Assembly (NCBI RefSeq): GCF_018327685.1
Contig: NZ_BNEL01000003.1
Span: forward strand, 124,001-188,000
Direction: 5' to 3'
Source of the DNA: Streptomyces sp. TS71-3
GTDB taxonomy: Bacteria > Actinomycetota > Actinomycetes > Streptomycetales > Streptomycetaceae
Length of the DNA: 64,000 nt
Part shown: one piece after another, positions 39,432 through 46,952 of the stretch
Layout of the letters: each line of letters begins with the position of its first letter
How positions within the stretch are numbered: the first letter of the stretch is position 1
Notes under the pieces: generated by a model
Told to the model about the DNA's origin: nothing
What the model saw: only the letters and a program-made list of their open reading frames with translations
Database searches by the model: none
Position numbers and translations under genes: made by a program

Positions 39432-39756
39432 AGGTGCGGCTCCTTGCAGTGGTGAGGCACGTCTCACGTCTGGAGGTCCCGGTCATATGCCGGGTCTGCA
39501 CTGATCTGTACCGGTGGTTCCGTGTCCCTTCCCGCTGACATCCCCGTGATCCACGGCTAGCGCCGCCCGGGACCGGGAAGGACACAGAGCGGACCACGCT
39601 GTCCGACCGAGTCAAGGATAGGTGTCTCGGCCGCGGCGCGGCTGTCCGGCCTCTTGCTGACAAGCGGCGCGCTGTCATACTTACGATGCCGTAGGTTACG
39701 GAAGCGTAGGTTTCCGGCCGGGCACCTGCCATCCCCCTCGACCCACAGGAACGCCT
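39432..39756. other. Divergent promoter region of ppc and the desaturase
   Basis: This 325-base gap has no gene. The desaturase-proximal part is relatively AT-rich and contains the double palindrome at 39682-39708. Confidence 0.5.
39682..39708. promoter_or_regulatory. Tandem TetR-type operator upstream of the desaturase
   Basis: Two identical-format dyads stand 15 bases apart: tacg-atgc-cgta (39682-39693) and tacg-gaag-cgta (39697-39708), both inside a ttacgNNNNcgtagg unit. They lie 49-75 bases upstream of the desaturase ATG, over the likely promoter. The TetR gene translationally coupled to the desaturase is the obvious candidate to bind them. Confidence 0.75.
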
Positions 39757-40761
39757 ATGAGCACGAGCTCCGATGTGATGGAAGACGCCCCACAGGCGCC
39801 GTCCGGCACTCCCCTCCCCTCCGCCACGCTCGGCGGTGAGCAGAAGGGTTCGATCGAGCAGATCACCCTGGTCCTCTTCATCGCCGTCCCCTTCCTGGCT
39901 CTGCTCGCCGCGGTACCGCTGGCATGGGGCTGGGGGCTGAGCTGGCTCGACCTGGGCCTGCTGGTCTTCTTCTACTACCTCGGCTGCCACGGGGTCACCA
40001 TCGGCTACCACCGCTATTTCACCCACGGCTCGTTCAAGGCGCGCCGCCCGCTGCGGATCGCGCTGGCCGTCATCGGCTCGATGGCCGTCGAGGGCCCGCT
40101 GGTGCGCTGGGTGGCGGACCACCGCAAGCACCACAAGTTCTCCGACGCGGAGGGCGACCCGCACTCGCCCTGGCGGTACGGCGAGACGGTGCCAGCCCTG
40201 ATCAAGGGCCTGTGGTGGGCGCACGTCGCGTGGATGTTCGACGAGGAGCAGACCCCGCAGGAGAAGTACGCACCGGACCTGATCCGGGACCCGGCGATCC
40301 GCGCGATCTCCCGGCAGTTCGTGATCTGGACGGTGACGTCGCTGCTCATCCCGCCGCTGGTCGGCGGCCTGGTGACCATGTCGTGGTGGGGGGCGTTCAC
40401 GGCCTTCTTCTGGGGCTCGCTGGTGCGCGTGGCCCTGCTGCACCACGTCACGTGGTCGATCAACTCGATCTGCCACGCCGTGGGCAAGCGGCCGTTCAAG
40501 TCGCGTGACCGGTCCGGGAACGTCTGGTGGCTCGCGGTGCTGTCGTGCGGCGAGTCCTGGCACAACCTGCACCACGCCGACCCGACCTGCGCGCGGCACG
40601 GCGTGATGCGCGGCCAGATCGACTCCTCGGCGCGCATCATCCGGTGGATGGAGCAGTTGGGCTGGGCCTACGACGTCCGCTGGCCCTCGCAGTCGCGCAT
40701 CGACGCCCGGCGCCAGGCGATTTCGTCCCCCGCCGATGGCGGTGCCGCCGACGCGGCATGA
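39757..40761 (+). CDS. Acyl-CoA/acyl-lipid delta-9 fatty acid desaturase
   Basis: This 334-residue integral membrane di-iron desaturase introduces a double bond into fatty acyl chains, tuning membrane fluidity. The three histidine boxes are intact: HRYFTH (85-90), HRKHH (122-126) and HNLHH (269-273). Two pairs of membrane helices lie around 35-75 and 185-235. The first 30 residues are a hydrophilic extension. The stop codon overlaps the start of the TetR gene (ATGA), so the two are co-expressed. The paired palindromes upstream suggest repression by that TetR protein, as known for other bacterial desaturase genes. Confidence 0.95.
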   Translation: MSTSSDVMEDAPQAPSGTPLPSATLGGEQKGSIEQITLVLFIAVPFLALLAAVPLAWGWGLSWLDLGLLVFFYYLGCHGVTIGYHRYFTHGSFKARRPLRIALAVIGSMAVEGPLVRWVADHRKHHKFSDAEGDPHSPWRYGETVPALIKGLWWAHVAWMFDEEQTPQEKYAPDLIRDPAIRAISRQFVIWTVTSLLIPPLVGGLVTMSWWGAFTAFFWGSLVRVALLHHVTWSINSICHAVGKRPFKSRDRSGNVWWLAVLSCGESWHNLHHADPTCARHGVMRGQIDSSARIIRWMEQLGWAYDVRWPSQSRIDARRQAISSPADGGAADAA

Positions 40762-41435
40762 TGGTCGGTGTGGCGAGCGACACCAGCAGCAATCCGAGCA
40801 GTGAGAAACCGCGGCGGACCCGCCGCACCCGGATGACCGGCGCGGAGCGCCGTCAGCAGTTGTTGGTGATCGGTCGCACCCTCTTCGCGGCCCGGGGTTT
40901 CGAGGGCACGTCGGTCGAGGAGATCGCGGCGAAGGCCGGGGTCTCCAAGCCGGTGGTCTACGAGCACTTCGGCGGCAAGGAGGGGCTGTACGCGGTGGTG
41001 GTGGACCGCGAGATGCGGCGGCTGCTGGACATGGTGACCGGTTCGCTGACCGCGGGCCACCCGCGCGAGCTGTGCGAGCAGGCGGCGTTCGCCCTGCTCG
41101 ACTACATCGAGGAGCACACGGACGGCTTCCGCATCCTGGTCCGCGACTCCCCCATCCCGCAGTCCACGGGCAGCTTCGCCTCGCTGATCTCGGACATCGC
41201 CACGCAGGTCGAGGACATCCTCGGCCGCGAGTTCAAGAGCCGGGGCTTCGACGCCAAGCTGGCCCCGCTGTACGCCCAGGCCCTGGTCGGCATGGTCGCC
41301 CTGACCGGGCAGTGGTGGCTCGACGTCCGCCGCCCGAAGAAGGCGGAGGTGGCGGCCCACCTGGTGAACCTCGCCTGGCACGGCCTCGACGGTCTTGAGC
41401 AGCGGCCTCGGCTGATAGGCCACCGGAAGGCTTAG
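40758..41435 (+). CDS. TetR-family regulator, coupled to the desaturase
   Basis: The 225-residue protein has a classical N-terminal TetR DNA-binding domain (GRTLFAARGFEGTSVEEIAAKAGVSKPVVYEHFGGKEGLY, about 39-76) and a helical ligand-binding domain ending in VNLAWHGLDGL. The ATG at 40758 overlaps the desaturase stop codon. Ligands of desaturase-linked TetR proteins are usually acyl-CoAs, but that is inference here. Autoregulation through the two TACG-N4-CGTA dyads at 39682-39708 is likely. A second ATG at 40761 or the GTG at 40770 could also be used. Confidence 0.92.
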   Translation: MMVGVASDTSSNPSSEKPRRTRRTRMTGAERRQQLLVIGRTLFAARGFEGTSVEEIAAKAGVSKPVVYEHFGGKEGLYAVVVDREMRRLLDMVTGSLTAGHPRELCEQAAFALLDYIEEHTDGFRILVRDSPIPQSTGSFASLISDIATQVEDILGREFKSRGFDAKLAPLYAQALVGMVALTGQWWLDVRRPKKAEVAAHLVNLAWHGLDGLEQRPRLIGHRKA

Positions 41436-41733
41436 GGGTGCGTTCGGACGTCCCGGGGCCGGTCTCCGGGGGCGAGTGCTCCCGGGGTGGTCCGGGGTGG
41501 CTCCGGGACAGGCGCGCCGGCGTGCGCGGCGCCCATTCGGGGTTCACTTCTCGAACATTACCGATCAAACCCGTCCTTGATCACTCTTTGCGGTGACAGC
41601 GGTGAATTCCGCCCGATACCGTGGAGGAACAGGCCCAGAATCCTTTCCATCCGTTGATCTTGCGTGGGTAACCCCTGGCTTCAGCCGGGGGGAGACGCGT
41701 CCTTGCGGGCTGGCCCGAGAGGGGGTGTGCCGG

Positions 41734-42933
41734 GTGATCCGTGCGTACAAGTTCCTGATGCGGCCCACTGTGGGTCAGCAGGGTGCGCTTGCCGAGATGT
41801 TGCGTGATCACTGCTCGCTCTACAGCGGGGCGTTACAGGAGCGCCGCGACGCCCACCGGCACGTCTCGAAGACCACCGTCCGGTACGGGCAGCAGTCCGC
41901 GCAGCTCAAGGACATCCGGGCCTTCGATCCGGAGTGTCAGGGGCGCTGGTCGTTCTCCAGCCAGCAGGCCACCTTGCGCCGCCTGGACAAGGCGTTCGCC
42001 GCGTTCTTCCGGCGGGTGAAGGCCGGCGACAAGCCGGGATATCCGCGTTTTCGCTCAGGCAAGCGGTTCGACACCGTGGACTTCCCCAGGGACGGCGACG
42101 GATGCCGCTGGGATGCCACGCCGCACGACCCCGTGACCCGTGTCCGCCTCCAAGGCGTGGGACACGTCAGGGTGCACCAGCACCGGCCTGTGGTCGGCAA
42201 GGTCAAGACGATCTCGGTGAAGCGTGAGGGCCGACGCTGGTACGTCATCCTCACCGCCGACCAGGCCCGCCCCGAGCCCCTGGAGCCGACCGGCTCCGTG
42301 ATCGGCATCGACATGGGCATAGCCCACTTCCTCGCCGACTCCCATGGTGAGTTCGTGCCCAACCCGCGTCACGGCCAGAAGGCCGCCACCGCACTGGAGA
42401 CGGCGCAGCAGGCGCTCAGCCGGTGCAAGCGGGGATCCAAGCGCCGCCGCAAGGCCGTTCAGGTCGTGGCCCACCTGCACCGCAAGGTGCGCCGTCAGCG
42501 CCTGGACCACGCCCACAAGACCGCCCTGGCCTACGTACGCGGCAACGACTTCATCGCGCACGAAGACCTCAAGATCCGCAACATGAGCAAGGCCCCCACG
42601 CCGAAGGCGGACCGGGAACAGTCGGGCATCTTCCTGCCGAACGGGGCCGCCGCGAAGGCCGGGCTCAACCGCTCGATCGCCGATGCCGGATGGGGGGTGT
42701 TCCTCCAGGTACTCACCGCCAAGGCAGAATGCGCCGGACGGGTAGTGATGGCTGTGGACCCCCGCAACACCTCCCGGCGGTGCCCCGAATGCGGGCACAC
42801 CGCCAAGGAGAACCGGCCCACCCAGGAGAAGTTCCACTGCCAGGCGTGTGGCCACCACGCGCACGCCGACACCGTGGGCGCCCTGAACGTACTACGGGCC
42901 GGGCTGGCCCGCCGCGACACCCGCCAGGGCTAG
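41734..42933 (+). CDS. tnpB: TnpB RNA-guided nuclease of an IS605-type element
   Basis: TnpB is a compact omega-RNA-guided DNA nuclease, ancestor of Cas12. The 399-residue protein is complete. The N-terminal region (IRAYKFLMRPTVGQQGAL) is a family hallmark. The RuvC catalytic residues appear intact as Asp193 (GIDMGI), Glu277 (AHEDL) and Asp379 (HADTVGALNV). The zinc ribbon has Cys350/Cys353 (CPECG) and Cys369/Cys372 (CQACG). It should therefore be active if expressed. The GTG at 41734 is preceded by agaggggg. The stop codon lies eight bases before the right-end hairpin, so the omega-RNA would overlap the 3' end of the gene. Confidence 0.93.
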   Translation: MIRAYKFLMRPTVGQQGALAEMLRDHCSLYSGALQERRDAHRHVSKTTVRYGQQSAQLKDIRAFDPECQGRWSFSSQQATLRRLDKAFAAFFRRVKAGDKPGYPRFRSGKRFDTVDFPRDGDGCRWDATPHDPVTRVRLQGVGHVRVHQHRPVVGKVKTISVKREGRRWYVILTADQARPEPLEPTGSVIGIDMGIAHFLADSHGEFVPNPRHGQKAATALETAQQALSRCKRGSKRRRKAVQVVAHLHRKVRRQRLDHAHKTALAYVRGNDFIAHEDLKIRNMSKAPTPKADREQSGIFLPNGAAAKAGLNRSIADAGWGVFLQVLTAKAECAGRVVMAVDPRNTSRRCPECGHTAKENRPTQEKFHCQACGHHAHADTVGALNVLRAGLARRDTRQG

Positions 42934-42969
42934 CGAGAAGCCCCCGGCATCAGCCGGGGGAGGAGTCAC
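42830..42969 (+). ncRNA. Putative omega-RNA scaffold of TnpB
   Basis: By analogy with characterised IS605-family TnpB systems, the guide RNA is transcribed from the 3' end of tnpB through the right end. The terminal hairpin (42941-42960) followed by aggagtcac fits such a scaffold end. The guide would then be the flanking sequence from about 42970 onward, gggaggaatcatgaccgccg. The boundaries are inferred; the 5' end is arbitrary. Confidence 0.4.
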
Positions 42970-43052
42970 GGGAGGAATCATGACCGCCGCCGCCGAGCCG
43001 GTTACCGAGCACGGCTGTCGCTGGCCTATGCCCACCCCTGGACGGGTTCACG

Positions 43053-43595
43053 GTGGACGACCTCTTCACGCTGCCCGACCTCCCGTCGCACGCAGAATTG
43101 ATCGACGGGAGTCTGGTCTTCGCGGCCCCGCAGACGTCTTTCCACAGCGTCATGATCGACCTTCTGGTGGCAGGACTCCGCCGTACCGTTCCCAGCCGCC
43201 TGAAGGTCAGCCGCGGCATGACCATCGTGCTGGACCGCCGCAACGGACCCGAACCAGATGTCAGCGTCATCCGGGCGGAGGGCTACGCCAGCCTGGAACA
43301 GACCAGTTTCCATGTGTCCGACGTCGTGCTCGCCGTCGAGGTCGTCTCGCCCGAGTCCGAGTCCCGCGACCGCGACACCAAGCCCCACAAATACGCGACA
43401 GCCGGCATCCCGTACTTCTGGCTGGTCGAGATGACCGAGGGAAACCACCGGCCCGTGGTGCGCACGTACGAGCTCGATCCGGTGGCCAAGCAGTACGAGT
43501 CGACCGGCATCCACCACGACCAGCTCAAGCTCGGAGCACCCTTCGACATCGACATCGACATCGACATCTCCCCGGAGGCGTTCAAGGACGTGTGA
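43053..43595 (+). CDS. Uma2-family (DUF820) PD-(D/E)XK nuclease-like protein, 5' end disrupted
   Basis: The intact frame codes for 180 residues of a Uma2/DUF820 protein, a very common family with a restriction-endonuclease fold and unknown role. Core residues are present: LPDLPSHAELIDGSLV, NGPEPDVSVI (acidic), LAVEVVSPESESRDRDTKPHKYATAGI (Glu and Lys of the active site) and YFWLVE. A repeated Asp-Ile stretch (DIDIDIDI) precedes the end. The natural start seems to be the ATG at 42980, with GGGAGGA upstream, but two small shifts separate it from this frame (see findings). Translation may therefore restart at the GTG at 43053, or the gene may be dead. The 3' end overlaps the convergent VOC gene by 14 bases. 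Confidence 0.65.
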   Translation: MDDLFTLPDLPSHAELIDGSLVFAAPQTSFHSVMIDLLVAGLRRTVPSRLKVSRGMTIVLDRRNGPEPDVSVIRAEGYASLEQTSFHVSDVVLAVEVVSPESESRDRDTKPHKYATAGIPYFWLVEMTEGNHRPVVRTYELDPVAKQYESTGIHHDQLKLGAPFDIDIDIDISPEAFKDV

Positions 43596-43950
43596 CCGGC
43601 TCCAGGAACTCCAGCCGGTTGCCCACCGGATCCTGCGTGTAGAAACGTCGGTGGCCCGGGAGGTCGTCGTCCCAGGTGATCTCGGCGCCGCGGGCGGCGA
43701 GGCGGGCCGCGAAGGACTCGATGTCGCGCACCCTCAGGCCGGGGTGGGCCTTCTTCGCGGGGCGGAAGTCCTTCTCGGTGCCCAGGTGGAGCTGGACGTA
43801 GCCCGCCTGGAACCAGCAGCCGCCGCGCGCCGCGAGCACCGGCGGCTTCGGCACCTCCGTCATGCCGAGGGCGCCCGTGTAGAAGGCGCGCAGCGCGTCC
43901 TCCGAGCCGGCGGGGGCGGCGAGCTGGACGTGGTCGATGGCCACCAGCAT
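43582..43950 (-). CDS. VOC (glyoxalase/bleomycin-resistance fold) protein
   Basis: The 122-residue protein is one complete VOC module pair: IDHVQLAAPAGSEDALRAFYTGALGMTEVPKP, then GCWFQAGYVQLHLG, then GLRVRDIESFAARLAARGAEI and HRRFYTQDPVGNRLEFLEP. The metal-ligand positions His (IDHVQ), His (QLHLG) and Glu (LEFLE) are present, so it may be a dioxygenase or lyase; the substrate is unknown. Its ATG overlaps the stop of the upstream methyltransferase gene (TGATG), so it is translationally coupled to tam. GGAAGGGGG lies upstream. Confidence 0.9.
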   Translation of the reverse strand: MLVAIDHVQLAAPAGSEDALRAFYTGALGMTEVPKPPVLAARGGCWFQAGYVQLHLGTEKDFRPAKKAHPGLRVRDIESFAARLAARGAEITWDDDLPGHRRFYTQDPVGNRLEFLEPVTRP

Positions 43951-44834
43951 CACCGGGCCCCCTTCCCGTCCGTGCCCTCGGTGCCCACGGCCCCGTCCGC
44001 CGCCTCGTCCGCCCGTTTGACCGCCACCGCGAAGATCCGCCGGAACGGCAGGACCGTGCCGTGCGGGGTGCGCGGGTAGGCCGCGCGGAGCAGGTCGCGG
44101 TACTCGGCGAGGAAGGCCTCCCTGGCGTCGGTGTCGTCGTCGAGGGCGGCGAGGACGGGCCGCAGGCCGGTGCCCTTGACCCAGTCGAGCACCGGGTCGT
44201 CGCCGGGCAGCAGGTGCAGGTACGTGGTCTCCCAGACGTCGGCCTCGGCGCCGAGCGCGAGGAGCCGGTCCAGGTAGCCGGCGGGCTCCAGCACCGCGTC
44301 GGTGTGCCGCAGCACCGCACCCAGCCGGCCCCGCCACCGCTCGGAGGCCGCCAGCTCGCGCATCAGCGCATGACTGGGCGCGTCGAAGTTGCCGGGCACC
44401 TGGAACGCCAGCACCCCGCCCGGCGCCAGGCCGTCGAACCAGGCAGGGAAGGAGTCCGGGTGGCCCGGCACCCACTGGAGCGTGGCATTGCTGATGATCA
44501 GGTCCAACGGCTCCTCGGGCGCCCAGGTCCGGGCATCCGCGGGGGCGAACTCGATCCGGCCGCCGGCCGGGGTGGGTCCGGCCTGCTCGCGGCGGGCCTG
44601 CTCCAGCATCTGCGGGGAGTTGTCCAGGCCGGTGATCAGGGCGGTCGGCCAGCGGTCGGCGAGCAGCCGGGTGACGTTGCCGGGGCCGCAGCCGAGGTCG
44701 GCGATCACCGGCCGGCGGCCTCCGCCGTCCGGAAGTTCGGGAACCCTGGCGAGCAGGTCGGCGAAGGGGCGGGCGCGGTGGCCCGCGTGGCGCAGGTACT
44801 GGCCGGGGTCCCAGGTGGGAGCGGTGCTGGGCAT
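43950..44834 (-). CDS. tam: Trans-aconitate 2-methyltransferase
   Basis: Tam methylates trans-aconitate, a toxic by-product of cis-aconitate that inhibits aconitase. The 294-residue class I SAM methyltransferase shows WDPGQYLRHAGHRARPFADLL, motif I VIADLGCGPGNVTRLLADRWP, ITGLDNSPQML, and LDLIISNATLQWVPGHPD, all typical of Tam. An acidic/Gly-rich tail ends the protein. It is divergent from the MarR gene now known in S. coelicolor as TamR, and a perfect palindrome lies between them. The ATG at 44834 has GAGGAGG about 12 bases upstream. A longer frame to 44936 lacks similarity. Confidence 0.9.
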   Translation of the reverse strand: MPSTAPTWDPGQYLRHAGHRARPFADLLARVPELPDGGGRRPVIADLGCGPGNVTRLLADRWPTALITGLDNSPQMLEQARREQAGPTPAGGRIEFAPADARTWAPEEPLDLIISNATLQWVPGHPDSFPAWFDGLAPGGVLAFQVPGNFDAPSHALMRELAASERWRGRLGAVLRHTDAVLEPAGYLDRLLALGAEADVWETTYLHLLPGDDPVLDWVKGTGLRPVLAALDDDTDAREAFLAEYRDLLRAAYPRTPHGTVLPFRRIFAVAVKRADEAADGAVGTEGTDGKGAR

Positions 44835-44953
44835 GGCGGGTGCTGCCTCCTCACGGGGCGGGACGTGGATCACCGCGCGGACGGCGCGGGCGGGCCCGGG
44901 CACGCCCTGGTCCGGGCATGCCTCGGTAGCGGGCATCCAGCGTCCGGGTGACC

Positions 44954-44991
44954 ACTGACATCGTCACAGTCAGTATATCTTGACGTCAAGA
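44954..44991. promoter_or_regulatory. TamR-type operator region between tam and tamR
   Basis: tcttgacgtcaaga (44978-44991) is a perfect 14-base palindrome, and actgac-N9-gtcagt (44954-44974) is a second dyad touching it. They lie 34 bases upstream of the MarR-family ATG and 143 bases from tam. S. coelicolor TamR is reported to bind such dyads in this intergenic region and to release them with trans-aconitate, cis-aconitate or citrate. Confidence 0.82.
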
Positions 44992-45025
44992 GACTTCACA
45001 TCGACAGATCCTCTAGACTGATCTC

Positions 45026-45523
45026 ATGGAGGACGAGGTCGATCGGCTGGTCGCAGCGTGGCGCCGTGAGCGCCCGGACCTCGATGTCGAGCCGCTTGAG
45101 GTACTGAGCCGGGTGAGCAGGCTCGCCCGGCACCTGGACCGGGCTCGCCGGCTGGCCTTCTCGGAGCACGGCCTCGAACCGTGGGAGTTCGACGTCCTCA
45201 CGGCCCTGCGCCGCGCCGGCGCCCCGTACCAGCTCTCGCCCGGCCAGCTCCTCACCCAGACGCTGGTCACCTCGGGCACCATGACCAACCGCATCGACCG
45301 GCTCGCGAAGAAGGGGCTCGTCGAGCGGCTGCCGGACCCCAGCGACCGGCGCGGCGTGCTGGTCCGGCTCACGGACTCCGGCCGGGATCGGGCGGATGAG
45401 GCGCTGGCGGGGTTGCTGGAGCAGGAGCGGACGCTGCTTGCGGAGCTTTCCCGGGCGCAGCGCAGTGAGTTGGCGGCGTTGTTGCGGCATCTGACGGCGC
45501 CGTTCGACAACGTGCCCGGGTAG
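45026..45523 (+). CDS. tamR: MarR-family regulator TamR
   Basis: The 165-residue protein is a dimeric winged-helix MarR repressor. Helix-wing elements are clear: LTALRRAGAPYQLSPGQLLTQTLVTSGTMTNRIDRLAKKGLVERLPDPSDRRGVLVRLT. The N-terminal extension of about 30 residues (MEDEVDRLVAAWRRERPDLDVEPLEVL) is the feature that forms the ligand-sensing helix in this subfamily. It is divergent from tam. No ribosome-binding site precedes the ATG at 45026. Instead a TAGACT hexamer ends six bases before it, suggesting a leaderless transcript. Confidence 0.9.
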   Translation: MEDEVDRLVAAWRRERPDLDVEPLEVLSRVSRLARHLDRARRLAFSEHGLEPWEFDVLTALRRAGAPYQLSPGQLLTQTLVTSGTMTNRIDRLAKKGLVERLPDPSDRRGVLVRLTDSGRDRADEALAGLLEQERTLLAELSRAQRSELAALLRHLTAPFDNVPG

Positions 45524-45622
45524 CCGGCCTGCCGGCCGGGTGCGGTCGAGGGTGCCCCGTTGTGCCCGGGGCGACCTGACGGTCCCGTCGTGGCTTGTCG
45601 CGCCCACGCGACGTCAGGGGCC

Positions 45623-45798
45623 GCCCCGGAAGGGGCGCGGGGAACTGCGCGAGCAGCCCACCACCCACCGACGAACCGGAGACGGCAGAGACTGCCCCTT
45701 CAGGACGGTGGCGATCTGACGTCCCCCACTGCCTGAAGGGCGTGGGAGGTGCCCCCAGTCGTGGCTGAGCGCGCAGTTCCCCGCGCCCCTTCCGGGGC
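45623..45798. repeat. Long palindromic element, copy 2 (between tamR and a LuxR gene)
   Basis: The outer arms 45623-45650 and 45771-45798 are perfect complements over 28 bases (core ggggcgcggggaactgcgc). The 120-base interior is less symmetrical. It lies between convergent gene ends, so it can act as a bidirectional terminator. Confidence 0.93.
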
Positions 45799-45809
45799 AC
45801 ACGCGTCCG

Positions 45810-46628
45810 TCAGGACGCCTCCTCCAGGTCCGCCGGCCCCACCCCGGCTCGCCGCGCCAGCGCTACCGCGGCCAGCGTCGAGTGGACGCCCAGCTTGCCC
45901 AGGACGTTCTGCATGTGGGTGCGGACGGTGTGCGGGGAGAGGAAGAGCCGCTCGGCGACCGCCTTGCGGCCGAGGCCGGCGACCATGCAGCGCAGCACCT
46001 CCCGCTCGCGGGGCGTCAGCGACTCCACCAGCTGCTCGCTCTCCGTACGGTGCTTGCGGGCCGCCGTCAGCTCCCGGAGCACGCCGGTGAGCAGCGCGGG
46101 CGGCAGGTGCGTCTCGTCGCGCAGCACGCCCCGTACGACCGTGAGCAGGCGGGTGAGCGAGCAGTCCTTGGCGACCCAGCCGCTGGCGCCGGCCGCGAGG
46201 GCGAGAGCCGCGCGGTGCGGGTCGTCCTTCTCGGCGAGCACCACGCACCGCACCGACGGCTGCGCCGAACGCACCGCGGACACCAGCGAGATGCCGTCGA
46301 CCGGCTGCTCGACGACGGCGTCGGCCACGGCGACCGCGCGGCGCCCGGACACCGGAGCGGCCGCCAGGCGGCCCGCGTGTCCCTGAACGCCCGGCCCCAC
46401 GGAAGCCGCGCCGGCCACGGCGACCGGTGCGCCGCGACCGAGGTCGGCGTCGACCAGCAGCACGTCGACCGGGCGGCCGACCGCGACGGCCCGTTCCAGG
46501 CAGCGCAGTGCCATCCGGCCGCTGCCGGCCGGAGTGACGTCGACGTCGGGCTCGGCGGCCAGGGCCGCGGAGAGAGACTCGGCGAAGATACGGTGGTCGT
46601 CGACGACCAGTACTCGGATACGAACCAC
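45810..46628 (-). CDS. LuxR-type response regulator with extended receiver
   Basis: The 272-residue protein has a receiver-like domain (RIRVLVVDDHRIFAESL, with a plausible phospho-acceptor Asp in VDVLLVDADLG). A loop of about 45 Ala/Gly/Val-rich residues before VRCVVLAEKDDPHRAAL and GWVAKDCS makes the receiver longer than usual. The C-terminal NarL/LuxR helix-turn-helix is clear (LTPREREVLRCMVAGLGRKAVAERLFLSPHTVRTHMQNVLGKL). No kinase is adjacent. The GTG at 46628 has GGGGG upstream. Regulated genes are unknown. Confidence 0.85.
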   Translation of the reverse strand: MVRIRVLVVDDHRIFAESLSAALAAEPDVDVTPAGSGRMALRCLERAVAVGRPVDVLLVDADLGRGAPVAVAGAASVGPGVQGHAGRLAAAPVSGRRAVAVADAVVEQPVDGISLVSAVRSAQPSVRCVVLAEKDDPHRAALALAAGASGWVAKDCSLTRLLTVVRGVLRDETHLPPALLTGVLRELTAARKHRTESEQLVESLTPREREVLRCMVAGLGRKAVAERLFLSPHTVRTHMQNVLGKLGVHSTLAAVALARRAGVGPADLEEAS

Positions 46629-46952
46629 GTCAAACCCCCACGGGTCGGGGGACGGTCGATGCGGGCACGGCGCCCGGAGTGCGGTGACCGGAACCCTCAC
46701 GGGCCGGTTCAGGGTCGCCACAGCCGCACGGCCGCCGCCGTGCTGGAACTGCTACCCCCGCCCCGGGCGTCGTACCCGACTTCTTTCGCCCCCTGATCTG
46801 CACCGGCCCCCACCGGTGCTGCTCTCAGAGTAAGGCCGCCCGGCCGGAGCGGAAGGCCCTTTGCAGAACTCGGCGATCGGTCGCGGGGCAGGTGGGGCGC
46901 ACGGGGTCGCCCGCCCGCGGTGGCCGGCGGGCCGGTCATTATCGTGAGTCAT
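46629..46952. other. Divergent promoter region of the LuxR and acetyltransferase genes
   Basis: No gene is supported. gcaccgg-N6-ccggtgc (46800-46819) is a perfect dyad near the middle and could serve either promoter. Confidence 0.45.

Larger units (their letters stand above)
41659..42969 (+). mobile_element. Stand-alone TnpB element (IS200/IS605 superfamily, IS1341 type)
   Basis: The element holds only tnpB; no tnpA transposase lies on either side. A similar hairpin sits at each end: cccctggc-ttca-gccgggg (41672-41689) and cccccggc-atca-gccggggg (42941-42960). The left boundary is placed just after ttgat (41654-41658), a pentamer known as the target-adjacent motif of some IS605-family members. 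The right boundary, after gtcac near 42969, is a guess from the distance to the hairpin. The unit of about 1.3 kb would need a TnpA in trans to move. Confidence 0.72.

Noticed and set aside
41659..42969. A complete IS605 element with its own transposase
   Set aside because: No tnpA (Y1 HUH transposase) frame lies between the end hairpins or within a kilobase on either side.
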